From NCBI GenBank assembly GCA_014377155.1, contig JACMQD010000311.1, positions 1-8,128 of the forward strand: a stretch of DNA of 8,128 nucleotides, read 5' to 3'. Each line of letters opens with the position of its first letter. Position 1 is the first letter of the stretch. Positions 1 to 6,652 of the stretch are shown here, in pieces. The translations under genes and the position numbers were made by a program. The notes below the pieces were generated by a model. It worked only from the letters and a program-made list of their open reading frames with translations. It did not search any database and was not told the origin of the DNA. The DNA comes from Herminiimonas sp. GTDB taxonomy: Bacteria; Pseudomonadota; Gammaproteobacteria; Burkholderiales; Burkholderiaceae.

Positions 1-76
1 CGGCAAGAGATTCGTCGACGATTTTGTTGCAGCATGGACGAAAGTGATGAATCTGGATCGCTTCGGCATCGCATGA
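1..76 (+). CDS. katG: Catalase-peroxidase KatG, C-terminal end (partial)
   Basis: Reading from base 2, the frame gives 24 codons ending in TGA at 74-76. The peptide contains FVAAWTKVMNLDRF, which closely matches the extreme C-terminus of bacterial catalase-peroxidases (E. coli KatG ends in a very similar FVAAWVKVMNLDRF stretch). KatG is a cytoplasmic bifunctional haem enzyme that removes hydrogen peroxide. Only the tail is visible, so the catalytic residues and integrity of the rest cannot be judged. It sits upstream of and in the same direction as ohr, so the region carries both hydrogen-peroxide and organic-peroxide defence. The identification rests on a short but distinctive stretch. Confidence 0.85.
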   Translation, partial: GKRFVDDFVAAWTKVMNLDRFGIA

Positions 77-92
77 TACGTCGTAGATCTAC

Positions 93-121
93 CCGCAGAC
101 CGGAATAGATTCGGTCTGCGG
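93..121 (+). terminator. Hairpin after katG, candidate terminator
   Basis: A perfect 10-bp inverted repeat (93-102 CCGCAGACCG with 112-121 CGGTCTGCGG) around a 9-nt loop begins 17 bases after the katG stop. The stem is GC-rich as in intrinsic terminators, but no T-run follows on the plus strand, so it may be a weak terminator or a 3'-end stabilising hairpin. Confidence 0.5.
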
Positions 122-163
122 CGTTCCACACCAAAGAGCACTCGACCAGACTTTTGAATATAA

Positions 164-190
164 ATTGCACACAATTAAATCGTGTGCAAT
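164..190 (+). promoter_or_regulatory. OhrR-type operator within a promoter region
   Basis: A 27-bp palindrome centred on base 177 has 13-bp arms with a single mismatch (the T/C position at 181). Its core, ACACAATTAAATCGTGT, resembles the ACAATT/AATTGT operators bound by OhrR-family MarR repressors. Promoter elements overlap it: TATAAA at 159-164 could be a -10 with the operator over the start site, or TTGCAC (165-170) and AATAAT (188-193), 17 bp apart, could be -35 and -10 with the operator filling the spacer. The ohrR remnant starts about 10 bp downstream and ohr 256 bp downstream. The palindrome is seen directly; OhrR binding is inferred from motif and context. Confidence 0.75.
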
Positions 191-199
191 AATACTTAG

Positions 200-400
200 A
201 CGGGCTCGGGCAAAACCAAAATCGAGGCCGCTCTTCACCTCGACAGCCAGCTTTGTATCGCGCGTCGCGTCAGGGTGGATCTGACGGCCGCGGGTAGGGC
301 CTTGAAAAATCATGCAGCTACCGTCCCTGCATGTACGACACTGAAGACTGGGTCTAGTCTGGACGAATTATTGAAACTGAACAAGTCGATCAGGAAGTAG
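200..400 (+). pseudogene. ohrR: Internally deleted ohrR (MarR-family organic peroxide sensor) remnant
   Basis: The frame from 200 to the TAG at 398-400 is open for 66 codons but has no ATG or GTG near its beginning; the first codon after an in-frame TAG is ACG. Its first part contains LHLDSQLCIA (236-262), matching the conserved N-terminal L-x-LDNQLCFAL of OhrR with the peroxide-reactive cysteine (codon 254-256). This runs straight into VRVDLTAAGRALKNHAATVP and then SLDELLKLNKSIRK, matching the OhrR C-terminal region just after the winged helix. The roughly 80 residues normally between them (dimer helices, helix-turn-helix and wing) are absent, with no frameshift at the join near 259-266. Full-length OhrR proteins are about 150 residues. 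The product could not bind DNA and probably is not translated. The preceding operator and following ohr match the usual ohrR-ohr arrangement. Identification is by remembered family motifs. Confidence 0.75.
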
Positions 401-446
401 GGTGACCGATCGACCCAATAACTTTTTTACTTACACAAGGAACCAT

Positions 447-875
447 ATGACAACTAAACTCGATAAAATCGTGTACACCGCACACGCCCATGTTACTGGC
501 GGTCGCGATGGTCGCGCCGTTTCCGACGACGGCATGTTGGATGTGAAGCTCTCGTTGCCTAAGGCCATGGGTGGCGCCGGTACGGCGACGAATCCGGAGC
601 AGCTGTTCGCCGCTGGCTATTCAGCTTGCTTTATGGGTGCGATGAAACACGTTGCCGGAATGAAAAAAATCAGCATCCCGGCTGATGCGTCAATTGATGC
701 TAGCGTCGACATCGGCCCGATTCCTGCAGGGTTTGGTATCGCTGCGAAGTTGGTCATTAACCTGCCAGGTCTGGATCGTGCAGTTGCCACGGATCTAGTC
801 CAGGCGGCGCATCAAGTCTGCCCATACTCCAACGCGACTCGGGGCAATATCGACGTCGAATTGGTTATCGCTTAA
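447..875 (+). CDS. ohr: Organic hydroperoxide resistance protein Ohr (OsmC/Ohr family)
   Basis: A 142-residue protein of the usual Ohr length (about 140-145). Ohr is a cytoplasmic thiol peroxidase that reduces organic and fatty-acid hydroperoxides, with lipoylated proteins as electron donor. The active-site set is present: Arg20 in GGRDGRA, Glu51 in TNPEQLFAAGYSACF, the peroxidatic Cys61 and the resolving Cys125 in VCPYSNATRGNI. The family N-terminus (KLDKIVYTAHAHVTGGRDGR) begins properly at ATG 447, with AAGGA (437-441) five bases upstream. A GTG at 402 would add 15 residues unlike the family and is not preferred. It lies 46 bp after the stop of the ohrR remnant in the same direction and was probably co-transcribed with it. 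With that repressor broken, expression may be constitutive or controlled by another OhrR elsewhere. The gene looks intact. Confidence 0.95.
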   Translation: MTTKLDKIVYTAHAHVTGGRDGRAVSDDGMLDVKLSLPKAMGGAGTATNPEQLFAAGYSACFMGAMKHVAGMKKISIPADASIDASVDIGPIPAGFGIAAKLVINLPGLDRAVATDLVQAAHQVCPYSNATRGNIDVELVIA

Positions 876-1099
876 GGGTAGCCTTCGACCTGTTTTGCAC
901 GACTTGGTCCGATGGCGTTCAATGACGGTTTGAACTTCCGTTGGCACGTTGCCGGACTGACGTCGTTTTGATTTCAGCTTTTTTCGAAGGCAAAGCCAGG
1001 CAGGGAGCACGCGCAGGTGTGCAAGACAGTTATCGTGTCAAATGCCACCACGAAGCCTAGGGCTTCGGTATGTACTCGGAACACAACGGAAGGGCGGAG
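876..1099 (+). other. Intergenic region, ohr to cupin gene
   Basis: These 224 bases hold no convincing gene: the open frames are short and match no family I recognise. The clearest structure is a 7-bp hairpin at 1051-1067 (CGAAGCC, loop TAG, GGCTTCG) ending 32 bases before the chosen cupin start. It has no T-run and could be a leader structure or the stem of an old terminator. No strong promoter is visible. An ATG at 1070 would start a 10-residue extension of the cupin protein but sits directly against the hairpin without a ribosome binding site. Confidence 0.4.
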
Positions 1100-1390
1100 A
1101 TGAACCTTGAAGATCGAAGAAAATTTGAACAACAAGCCCGAGCCGCAGGATATGACGAGGTGCTGGAACGTCGCTGGGAGGAAAATGTGACGGTCGCTTT
1201 GCACAGCCATCCCTTCGATGCGCACGCGGTCGTGGTCGAAGGTGAACTGTGGCTCACCTGTGACGATCAAACGCGGCATTTGCATTCCGGCGACACGTTT
1301 TCGCTCGAACGCGGCCAGATGCATTCTGAGCGGTACGGCACCAGCGGTGCGATGTACTTGGTTGCAAGGCGCAATGGAACGGCTCCCTAA
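1100..1390 (+). CDS. Small single-domain cupin protein
   Basis: A 96-residue protein that is essentially one cupin beta-barrel. The first metal-binding motif is at residues 33-49 (ALHSHPFDAHAVVVEGE) and supplies His35, His37 and His42; His42 lies near where many cupins have a glutamate. The second motif is at 64-80 (GDTFSLERGQMHSERYG) and supplies His75. Four possible metal ligands are therefore kept. Residues 1-30 form a charged helical N-terminus. ATG 1100 is chosen because AAGGG at 1090-1094 lies five bases upstream; an in-frame ATG at 1070 would add ten residues and lacks such a site. The substrate is unknown, since small cupins include sugar-, thiol- and phenol-related enzymes as well as sensors. 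It sits between ohr and a broken peroxidase gene, which hints at stress-related use but proves nothing. The gene appears intact. Confidence 0.85.
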   Translation: MNLEDRRKFEQQARAAGYDEVLERRWEENVTVALHSHPFDAHAVVVEGELWLTCDDQTRHLHSGDTFSLERGQMHSERYGTSGAMYLVARRNGTAP

Positions 1391-1394
1391 GTCC

Positions 1395-1427
1395 GGCACA
1401 TTCAAGCAAAAAGCAGCTTGCTGTGCC
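1395..1427 (+). terminator. Hairpin after the cupin gene
   Basis: A two-part stem begins four bases after the cupin stop: GGCACA (1395-1400) pairs with TGTGCC (1422-1427), and inside it CAAGC (1403-1407) pairs with GCTTG (1416-1420). The small internal loop is TT opposite C, and the apical loop is A-rich. No T-run follows, so this is a plausible but not textbook terminator. Confidence 0.5.
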
Positions 1428-1435
1428 AACAGAAA

Positions 1436-1910
1436 TACAAAGGTGTTTTGGCAGCCGGAAGCGTTACTCCCTCTCTAGATGCTGCATCGCTAACGATGGC
1501 GCCACATTTGGTCTGTAGAACCCTGTACGGGTGCTGGTGTGCTTTTTAAATGCGACCGGCGTCCAATACTTGCAGATGCGCACAGCAATGCCAGCCCGCA
1601 CGGCATCACCATCCGTTCCCAGCTTCCTTATGGACAGTCGACAGATATCGTCAGCATGTCAGCTAGCGGGTTCGCTGTGGCGACACCGCAAGCGTTCGAG
1701 GCCTTGCTCCGTGCGATAAGCAAAACAGGGCCAGGTAGTCCAAAGCCGATGCCGATCGAGCAGTCCATGGGTAGCCATCCGGTTGCTTTGAAATGGGCAA
1801 CGACACCACGTCAAGTCCCTGTCAGCTTTGCGACGCTCGCTTATTGCGGCGTGAGTGCTTTCAAATTCACAAATTCCGCCGGCCAGGAGGGTGTCCCGGA
1901 TTTTGTGTAA
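1436..1910 (+). pseudogene. Catalase-family peroxidase pseudogene, frameshifted
   Basis: Catalase-related peroxidase sequence can be followed across three frames. From 1436 one frame reads KGVLAAGSVTPS then DAASLTMAPHLVCRT. At about 1522 homology moves to a second frame reading PVRVLVCFLNATGV. At about 1563 it moves to a third reading ILADAHSNASPHGITIRSQL, STDIVSMSASGFAVATP, KPMPIEQSMGSHPVALK and SFATLAYCGVSAFKFTNSAG, ending at TAA 1908-1910. These match the order expected in the family: RFSNATG, PHG-IRF, TDIV-GFPVATP, PIEQFLGSHP-AL, SFA-AFKFTN-G. Each frame change fits loss of one C in a short C run. The haem-distal R-x-x-HAKG motif has no histidine in any frame near 1424-1444, and the last third is absent or unrecognisable. 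Intact members are about 300-350 residues and often exported. Not functional; the family assignment is by motif recall. Confidence 0.75.
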
Positions 1911-2112
1911 TCGGAAACTGAATTGATATTTATCATCGTCGACCTTCCCTTAAAGCCTGATACTGCATTGCTTTCTCATCTGCCTCAAGTGTGTCCGGAC
2001 CAGATCGCGTTTGCTTTTTGAATGGCGAGCCGTACCGCTGGTTTCGCTTCCACGGTGCCGGATCGATGTTGCTCGGTTCAAGCTACCTGCAGTTAGTTAG
2101 GATCACGATGCA
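1911..2112 (+). other. Intergenic region before the acyltransferase, possible peroxidase debris
   Basis: No intact gene is present. Two weak resemblances to the missing C-terminal part of the catalase-family pseudogene may remain: PDFV-stop-SETEL around 1896-1925, and GSMLLGSSYLQLV around 2062-2100. Neither is firm. AGGA at 2099-2102 is the likely ribosome binding site of the acyltransferase. I see no good -35/-10 pair. Confidence 0.3.
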
Positions 2113-4200
2113 ATGAGATTTGCCCGCACCCGTACTGATCGTCACAATCACCGTGAGGTCGTACCGGTGCGCGCAGAGGTCACCCTAGTCAAGCCACCAG
2201 TCTTTCGCGACGACATCAACGGCTTGCGCGCGTGGGCTGTTGTCGCAGTGGTCCTCTACCATTTTGGCGTACCCGGATTTGGCGGCGGATTTTCCGGGGT
2301 CGATGTGTTCTTTGCGATCTCCGGCTTTTTGATGACCGGTATTGTCGTCACGGGCCTGGAACAAAAGAAGGGCTTTTCTCTGGCAGGGTTTTATCTGGCC
2401 AGAGCGCGTCGCATTTTTCCAGCGCTGATCGTGTTGTGCCTGGTGCTGGCAGTGCTGGGATGGTTTTTCATGATTGCGCCCGATTACCGGGCTTTCGGTA
2501 CGCAAGTCGTGGCCAGTCTGGCCTTTGTTTCGAACATCACTTTCTGGAAAGAGACCGGCTACTTCGATGCCTCTGCCTATGATAAGTGGCTGTTGCATAC
2601 CTGGTCGCTTTCGGTGGAGTGGCAATTCTATTTGCTGTTGCCGTTAGTCCTGCTGGCTGCATGGAAATGGCGCCCGGGCAGGGCAACGGTAACCTGGGTC
2701 TTGGCGATTGGCCTGACCGCGTCTCTTGCGCTGTCGATTTTGCTGACACCCCGCATACCTTCGGCAGCTTTCTATCTGCTGCCGACTCGCGCTTGGGAAA
2801 TGCTCGCCGGCGGTTTGGTATTTTTGCTCGGACCCGGATTAGTGCTGTCGTCGCGCTGGCGTCTTGGGTTCGAAGCGACCGGCTTCGGCATGATGCTCGC
2901 CGCGATATGCTTGTTCGACACCAGCGATGCGTGGCCAGGATGGGGCGCACTCCTGCCGGTTGCAGGTACCTTGCTGGTTTTGCTGGCAGCGCGCAGCGGA
3001 TCGGCATGGACCGGACATCGTGTGGTGCAGTGGCTGGGCACGCGCTCGTATTCGCTTTATCTCTGGCATTGGCCGATCGTGGTGGCGCTGGCTTACTTGC
3101 AGTTCACCCGTAACTTTACGACGATCTGCGTCGGCATCGCGGCGGCCATGCTGCTGGGCCACCTGTCCTACCGGCTAATCGAAGCCCCGGCGCGGCGAAG
3201 GCTGACGCACTGGCGTCTGAAAACCGCTGCCACCGCATTGGGAGTGGCGACGATGGCCGTTGCGCTGCCGGCCGCTGCAATTCGTGCGCAAGACGGCATC
3301 CGGGGACGGTTCTCTCCAACCGTCGAACGTGTCGCCGACGAAGCATTCAACTTCAAGCCGGAGCGTGCGCGCTGTTTTACCCAACGGGGTGTCGAATCGG
3401 CTTCGTGCATGTATGGCGGCACGCCGCTGCGCGCCATCCTGCTCGGCGACAGTCATGCCGATGCGGTGACGACTGCATTGGCCGCGGCGGGGCCGCCCCG
3501 TGGCGGCGGCATCATGGACTGGAGTTACATTCGCTGTCCGACTCTTATGGGTGTCAGGTCTGCGGCATCGCATTATGTAGCGGAGCAGAAGTGCAGTGCG
3601 TTTCTGGAGTGGGCCGTCAACCAATTGAAGCAGGTACCCGCGGACGTGCCGCTGGTGATTGTCAACCGCACCAGTTCCTATGCCGTCGGCGCCAAGGAAT
3701 TCTGGAAGGCACAAGCCAATGTGCCTTCGGTGTATTTTTCCGAGCCGCGTGACAAGGCGGACGCGGCATTTCTGAATGAGTTCACGCGGGGCATTACCGA
3801 TACCGCCTGCCTGCTGGCAAAAGACCGTCCGGTGTACCTGGTCCGACCGATCCCCGAAATGGGGATCAACGTGCCGGAAGCCATGTCGCGCGCCATGGTG
3901 CTCGGACGTCGCGCGGACATTGGCATTTCGGTAGACGAATACCACAAGCGCCACGATTTCGTGTGGGCCGCGCAGGATGCTGCGCATGAGCGTTGCGGCG
4001 TCAGGATTCTGGATGTATTGCCGTATCTGTGCGCCGATGGCCGCTGTTCTGCGTCCCGTGACGGTCGACCGCTGTATTACGATCAGGATCACCTGAGCGA
4101 ATTCGGCAACAGGTTGCTGGTGCCGATGTTCGCAACCGTTTTCGAATCCGCTTCGCAGGGCACGGATGCCGGTGATGCCCCACTGAAGTCCCCGCAATAG
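2113..4200 (+). CDS. OafA/YrhL-type acyltransferase with C-terminal SGNH domain
   Basis: A 695-residue inner-membrane protein. Residues about 31-365 form an Acyltransferase-3 domain with about ten membrane segments and its signatures: DDINGLRAWAVVAVVLYHFG with His50, GGFSGVDVFFAISGFLMTG, RARRIFPAL (97-105), LLHTWSLSVEWQFYLLLP (160-177), RSYSLYLWHWP (311-321) and YRLIEAPARRRL (353-364). A membrane segment at about 371-390 leads to a periplasmic SGNH domain: the nucleophile block GDSH is at 445-448 and the catalytic D-x-x-H at 657-660. This two-domain form usually moves acetyl groups across the membrane onto O-antigen, exopolysaccharide or peptidoglycan sugars; the acceptor here is unknown. AGGA (2099-2102) precedes ATG 2113 by ten bases. 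No glycan genes are visible around it, so it seems to stand alone. A shorter start at GTG 2167 cannot be excluded. Confidence 0.92.
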   Translation: MRFARTRTDRHNHREVVPVRAEVTLVKPPVFRDDINGLRAWAVVAVVLYHFGVPGFGGGFSGVDVFFAISGFLMTGIVVTGLEQKKGFSLAGFYLARARRIFPALIVLCLVLAVLGWFFMIAPDYRAFGTQVVASLAFVSNITFWKETGYFDASAYDKWLLHTWSLSVEWQFYLLLPLVLLAAWKWRPGRATVTWVLAIGLTASLALSILLTPRIPSAAFYLLPTRAWEMLAGGLVFLLGPGLVLSSRWRLGFEATGFGMMLAAICLFDTSDAWPGWGALLPVAGTLLVLLAARSGSAWTGHRVVQWLGTRSYSLYLWHWPIVVALAYLQFTRNFTTICVGIAAAMLLGHLSYRLIEAPARRRLTHWRLKTAATALGVATMAVALPAAAIRAQDGIRGRFSPTVERVADEAFNFKPERARCFTQRGVESASCMYGGTPLRAILLGDSHADAVTTALAAAGPPRGGGIMDWSYIRCPTLMGVRSAASHYVAEQKCSAFLEWAVNQLKQVPADVPLVIVNRTSSYAVGAKEFWKAQANVPSVYFSEPRDKADAAFLNEFTRGITDTACLLAKDRPVYLVRPIPEMGINVPEAMSRAMVLGRRADIGISVDEYHKRHDFVWAAQDAAHERCGVRILDVLPYLCADGRCSASRDGRPLYYDQDHLSEFGNRLLVPMFATVFESASQGTDAGDAPLKSPQ

Positions 4201-4242
4201 CCCAGCTTGCGGGACGCGATCGCAATTGCCGTGTTAACCGAA

Positions 4243-4265
4243 AACGCCCCGGCGAGCGAGGCGTT
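4243..4265 (-). terminator. Terminator between acyltransferase and glcB, best for glcB
   Basis: A 9-bp stem with one mismatch (AACGCC-C-CG pairing with CG-A-GGCGTT) has a 5-nt loop. Read on the minus strand, the stem runs into four T's and then CGGTT, so it suits termination of glcB, whose stop is at 4342. On the plus strand it is followed by GGTTTC and may also stop acyltransferase transcripts. The rest of the 4201-4341 gap shows nothing else. Confidence 0.6.
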
Positions 4266-4341
4266 GGTTTCGATGCGTCTCGATGCGGGCCATGCATTAC
4301 CTGCACCGCCCCCATTGTCGGGACTCTGTTATCGGACTCTA

Positions 4342-6573
4342 TTACTTGCCGGCAGCTTTCGCTTTGACCTTCAAACGCCAGGCATGCAGCAGCGGCTCGG
4401 TGTAGCCGCTTGGCTGCTCTAGCCCTTTCATGACCAGGTCGCGCGCGGCGCAGTACGCGGCCGACGATTCGAAGTCGGGTGCCATCGGCCGATACAGCGG
4501 GTCGGCGACATTTTGCGCATCGACCACGCCGGCCATGCGCTGCAGGGTTTCCTGAACTTGAGCTTCGGTGACGACGCCGTGCAACAGCCAGTTAGCGATA
4601 TGCTGGCTGGAGATCCGCAGCGTGGCGCGGTCTTCCATCAGGCCGACGTTGTGAATGTCCGGCACCTTCGAGCAACCAACGCCCTGGTCGATCCAGCGCA
4701 CGACGTAACCGAGAATGCCCTGCGCGTTGTTGTCGAGTTCCTGCTGGATATCGGCGGGCGACCACGTTGGTTTTTTGACAACCGGGATTTGCAGCAGGTC
4801 ATCGAGCAGACGCGTGGTTTCGGCGTTGGCATCGAGCTTTTCCAGTTCCTGCTGGATTTCGGACACATTGACCTGGTGGTAGTGCAATGCATGCAATGTG
4901 GCAGCAGTAGGCGAGGGCACCCACGCGGTATTGGCGCCGGCTTTCGGGTGGGCGATCTTTTGTTCCAGCATGGCGGCCATCAGGTCCGGCATGGCCCACA
5001 TGCCCTTGCCGATCTGCGCCCGGCCACGCAAGCCGCAGGACAAGCCGGTCAATACGTTGCTGCGCTCATAGGCGGTCAGCCAGGCACTGGTTTTCATGTC
5101 GCCCTTGCGCAGCATCGGGCCGGCCTGCATCGCGGTATGCATTTCGTCGCCGGTACGGTCCAAAAAGCCGGTGTTGATGAAGGCCACGCGCGCACCGGCG
5201 GCATTGATGCACGCTTTGAGGTTGACACTGGTACGGCGTTCTTCATCCATGATGCCTAACTTTACCGTATTGGCAGGCAGGCCGAGCAGGGTTTCGACAC
5301 GGCTGAACAGCTCGGCGGCGAAAGCGACTTCGTCCGGGCCGTGCATTTTCGGCTTGACGATATAGACCGAGCCGGTACGCGAGTTGCCGATGGTCTGGCC
5401 TGGCGGGCGCTTGAGGTCATGCAGGGCGATAGTGACCGTGACCACGGCATCGAGAATGCCCTCCGGAATTTCCTGGCCATCGTTGAACAGGATCGCGGGA
5501 TTGGTCATCAAATGACCCACGTTACGCAGAAACAGCAATGAGCGGCCGTGCAGCGTGATGATGCCGTCCTTGGCATCGGTCGCGCCGGTAGCAGCGGTGT
5601 ACTGGCGGTCCGGGTTCAGGGTGCGGTTGAAGGTCTTGCCGCCCTTGGTCACGCTTTCCACCAGCGTCGCCTTGAGAATGCCAAGCCAGTTGTCATAGGC
5701 CAGTACTTTGTCTTCGGCATCGACCACCGCGACCGAATCTTCCAGGTCGAGAATCGTCGAGAGAGCCGATTCGATTACCAGGTCGGCAACGCCGGCCGGA
5801 TCTTCTTTGCCGATGCCCTTGCTGGCGTCGATCTGGATATCGATATGCAGACCATGGTTCTTGAGCAGGACCGAAGACGGCGCTGCGGCATCGCCCTGGT
5901 AACCGACAAATTTTGCCGCATCTGCCAAGCCGGTCGAGCTGCCGTCCTTCAGGGTGACAGCGAGCTTGCCATCCTGTACCCGGTAGGCGGTCGCATCGCG
6001 ATGCGAACCGGTCGCCAGTGGTGCTGCCTGGTCGAGGAAATTACGGGCAAAGGCGATCACCTTGGCGCCGCGCAGCGGATTGTAGGCTTCGCCGCCGGCG
6101 CCGACACGCGTCGCACCATCGGTTTCAGGCAGCGCATCGGTGCCGTACAGCGCGTCGTACAGCGAACCCCAGCGCGCGTTGGCGGCGTTGAGGACATAAC
6201 GTGCGTTAAGCACCGGTACTACCAGTTGCGGGCCAGCCTGCAAAGCCAGTTCGGCATCGACGTTAGCGGTAAGTGCAGTCACGTTCTGTGGCTTGGGGAC
6301 CAGGTAACCGATCGATTGGAGATAGCCTCGGTAGGCATTCATGTCGACGATCGGGCCCGGATTGGCGCGGTGCCATTGATCCATTTCGGTTTGAAGGCGA
6401 TCACGCTCGGCCAGCAGCGCGGCATTCTTGGGCGCCAGGTCGTTGACCAGCGTATCGAAACCCTGCCAGAAAGCGGCGCTGTCGATGCCGGTGCCGGGCA
6501 GAACTTTGTCTTCGATGAAGCGGTACAGGACGGTTGCGACTTGAAGGCCGTTGCAAGTGGTGCGTGCAGTCAT
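4342..6573 (-). CDS. glcB: Malate synthase G
   Basis: A 743-residue cytoplasmic enzyme that condenses glyoxylate with acetyl-CoA to give malate. It aligns from memory along its whole length with E. coli GlcB (about 723 residues). Landmarks are [17 protein letters not shown] (24-40), [20 protein letters not shown] (114-133), [12 protein letters not shown] with the catalytic arginine at 350 (E. coli Arg338), [14 protein letters not shown] [10 protein letters not shown] (439-448), [13 protein letters not shown] (467-479), [20 protein letters not shown] (546-565), and [18 protein letters not shown] with the catalytic aspartate at 648 (E. coli Asp631). A few extra residues at about 389-396 are a small loop insertion. 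GAGG lies nine bases before the ATG. It is 79 bp downstream of the haloacid dehalogenase gene on the same strand and may share its transcript. Usual glc neighbours (glycolate oxidase) are not in the window. Confidence 0.97.
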   Translation of the reverse strand: MTARTTCNGLQVATVLYRFIEDKVLPGTGIDSAAFWQGFDTLVNDLAPKNAALLAERDRLQTEMDQWHRANPGPIVDMNAYRGYLQSIGYLVPKPQNVTALTANVDAELALQAGPQLVVPVLNARYVLNAANARWGSLYDALYGTDALPETDGATRVGAGGEAYNPLRGAKVIAFARNFLDQAAPLATGSHRDATAYRVQDGKLAVTLKDGSSTGLADAAKFVGYQGDAAAPSSVLLKNHGLHIDIQIDASKGIGKEDPAGVADLVIESALSTILDLEDSVAVVDAEDKVLAYDNWLGILKATLVESVTKGGKTFNRTLNPDRQYTAATGATDAKDGIITLHGRSLLFLRNVGHLMTNPAILFNDGQEIPEGILDAVVTVTIALHDLKRPPGQTIGNSRTGSVYIVKPKMHGPDEVAFAAELFSRVETLLGLPANTVKLGIMDEERRTSVNLKACINAAGARVAFINTGFLDRTGDEMHTAMQAGPMLRKGDMKTSAWLTAYERSNVLTGLSCGLRGRAQIGKGMWAMPDLMAAMLEQKIAHPKAGANTAWVPSPTAATLHALHYHQVNVSEIQQELEKLDANAETTRLLDDLLQIPVVKKPTWSPADIQQELDNNAQGILGYVVRWIDQGVGCSKVPDIHNVGLMEDRATLRISSQHIANWLLHGVVTEAQVQETLQRMAGVVDAQNVADPLYRPMAPDFESSAAYCAARDLVMKGLEQPSGYTEPLLHAWRLKVKAKAAGK

Positions 6574-6652
6574 GATGTAAAACCTCGTAAGTTGACGTGA
6601 AAGAATGATGCAGGTACGGTAAATGTCTTAAAAATCGTATGGCAGGACAACC

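Noticed and set aside
89..313. A 74-codon minus-strand ORF
   Set aside because: It overlaps the hairpin, the operator and the ohrR remnant, has no recognisable motif, and is explained as a shadow of the remnant.
402..446. Upstream GTG start for ohr
   Set aside because: The extra 15 residues do not match Ohr proteins, while ATG 447 has a well-placed AAGGA and begins the conserved sequence.
883..991. Complementary 8-mers GCCTTCGA (883-890) and TCGAAGGC (984-991)
   Set aside because: They are 93 bases apart with no supporting inner pairing. One such match in a region of this size is plausible by chance.
3175..4197. A 340-codon open frame on the minus strand opposite the acyltransferase
   Set aside because: It is the complement of a well-supported SGNH/acyltransferase gene in GC-rich DNA. 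Its translation is rich in R, H and Q with no family resemblance.
5548..6600. A 350-codon open frame on the plus strand opposite glcB
   Set aside because: Malate synthase G is unmistakable on the other strand. The antisense translation shows no domain, and long shadows are expected from codon bias.
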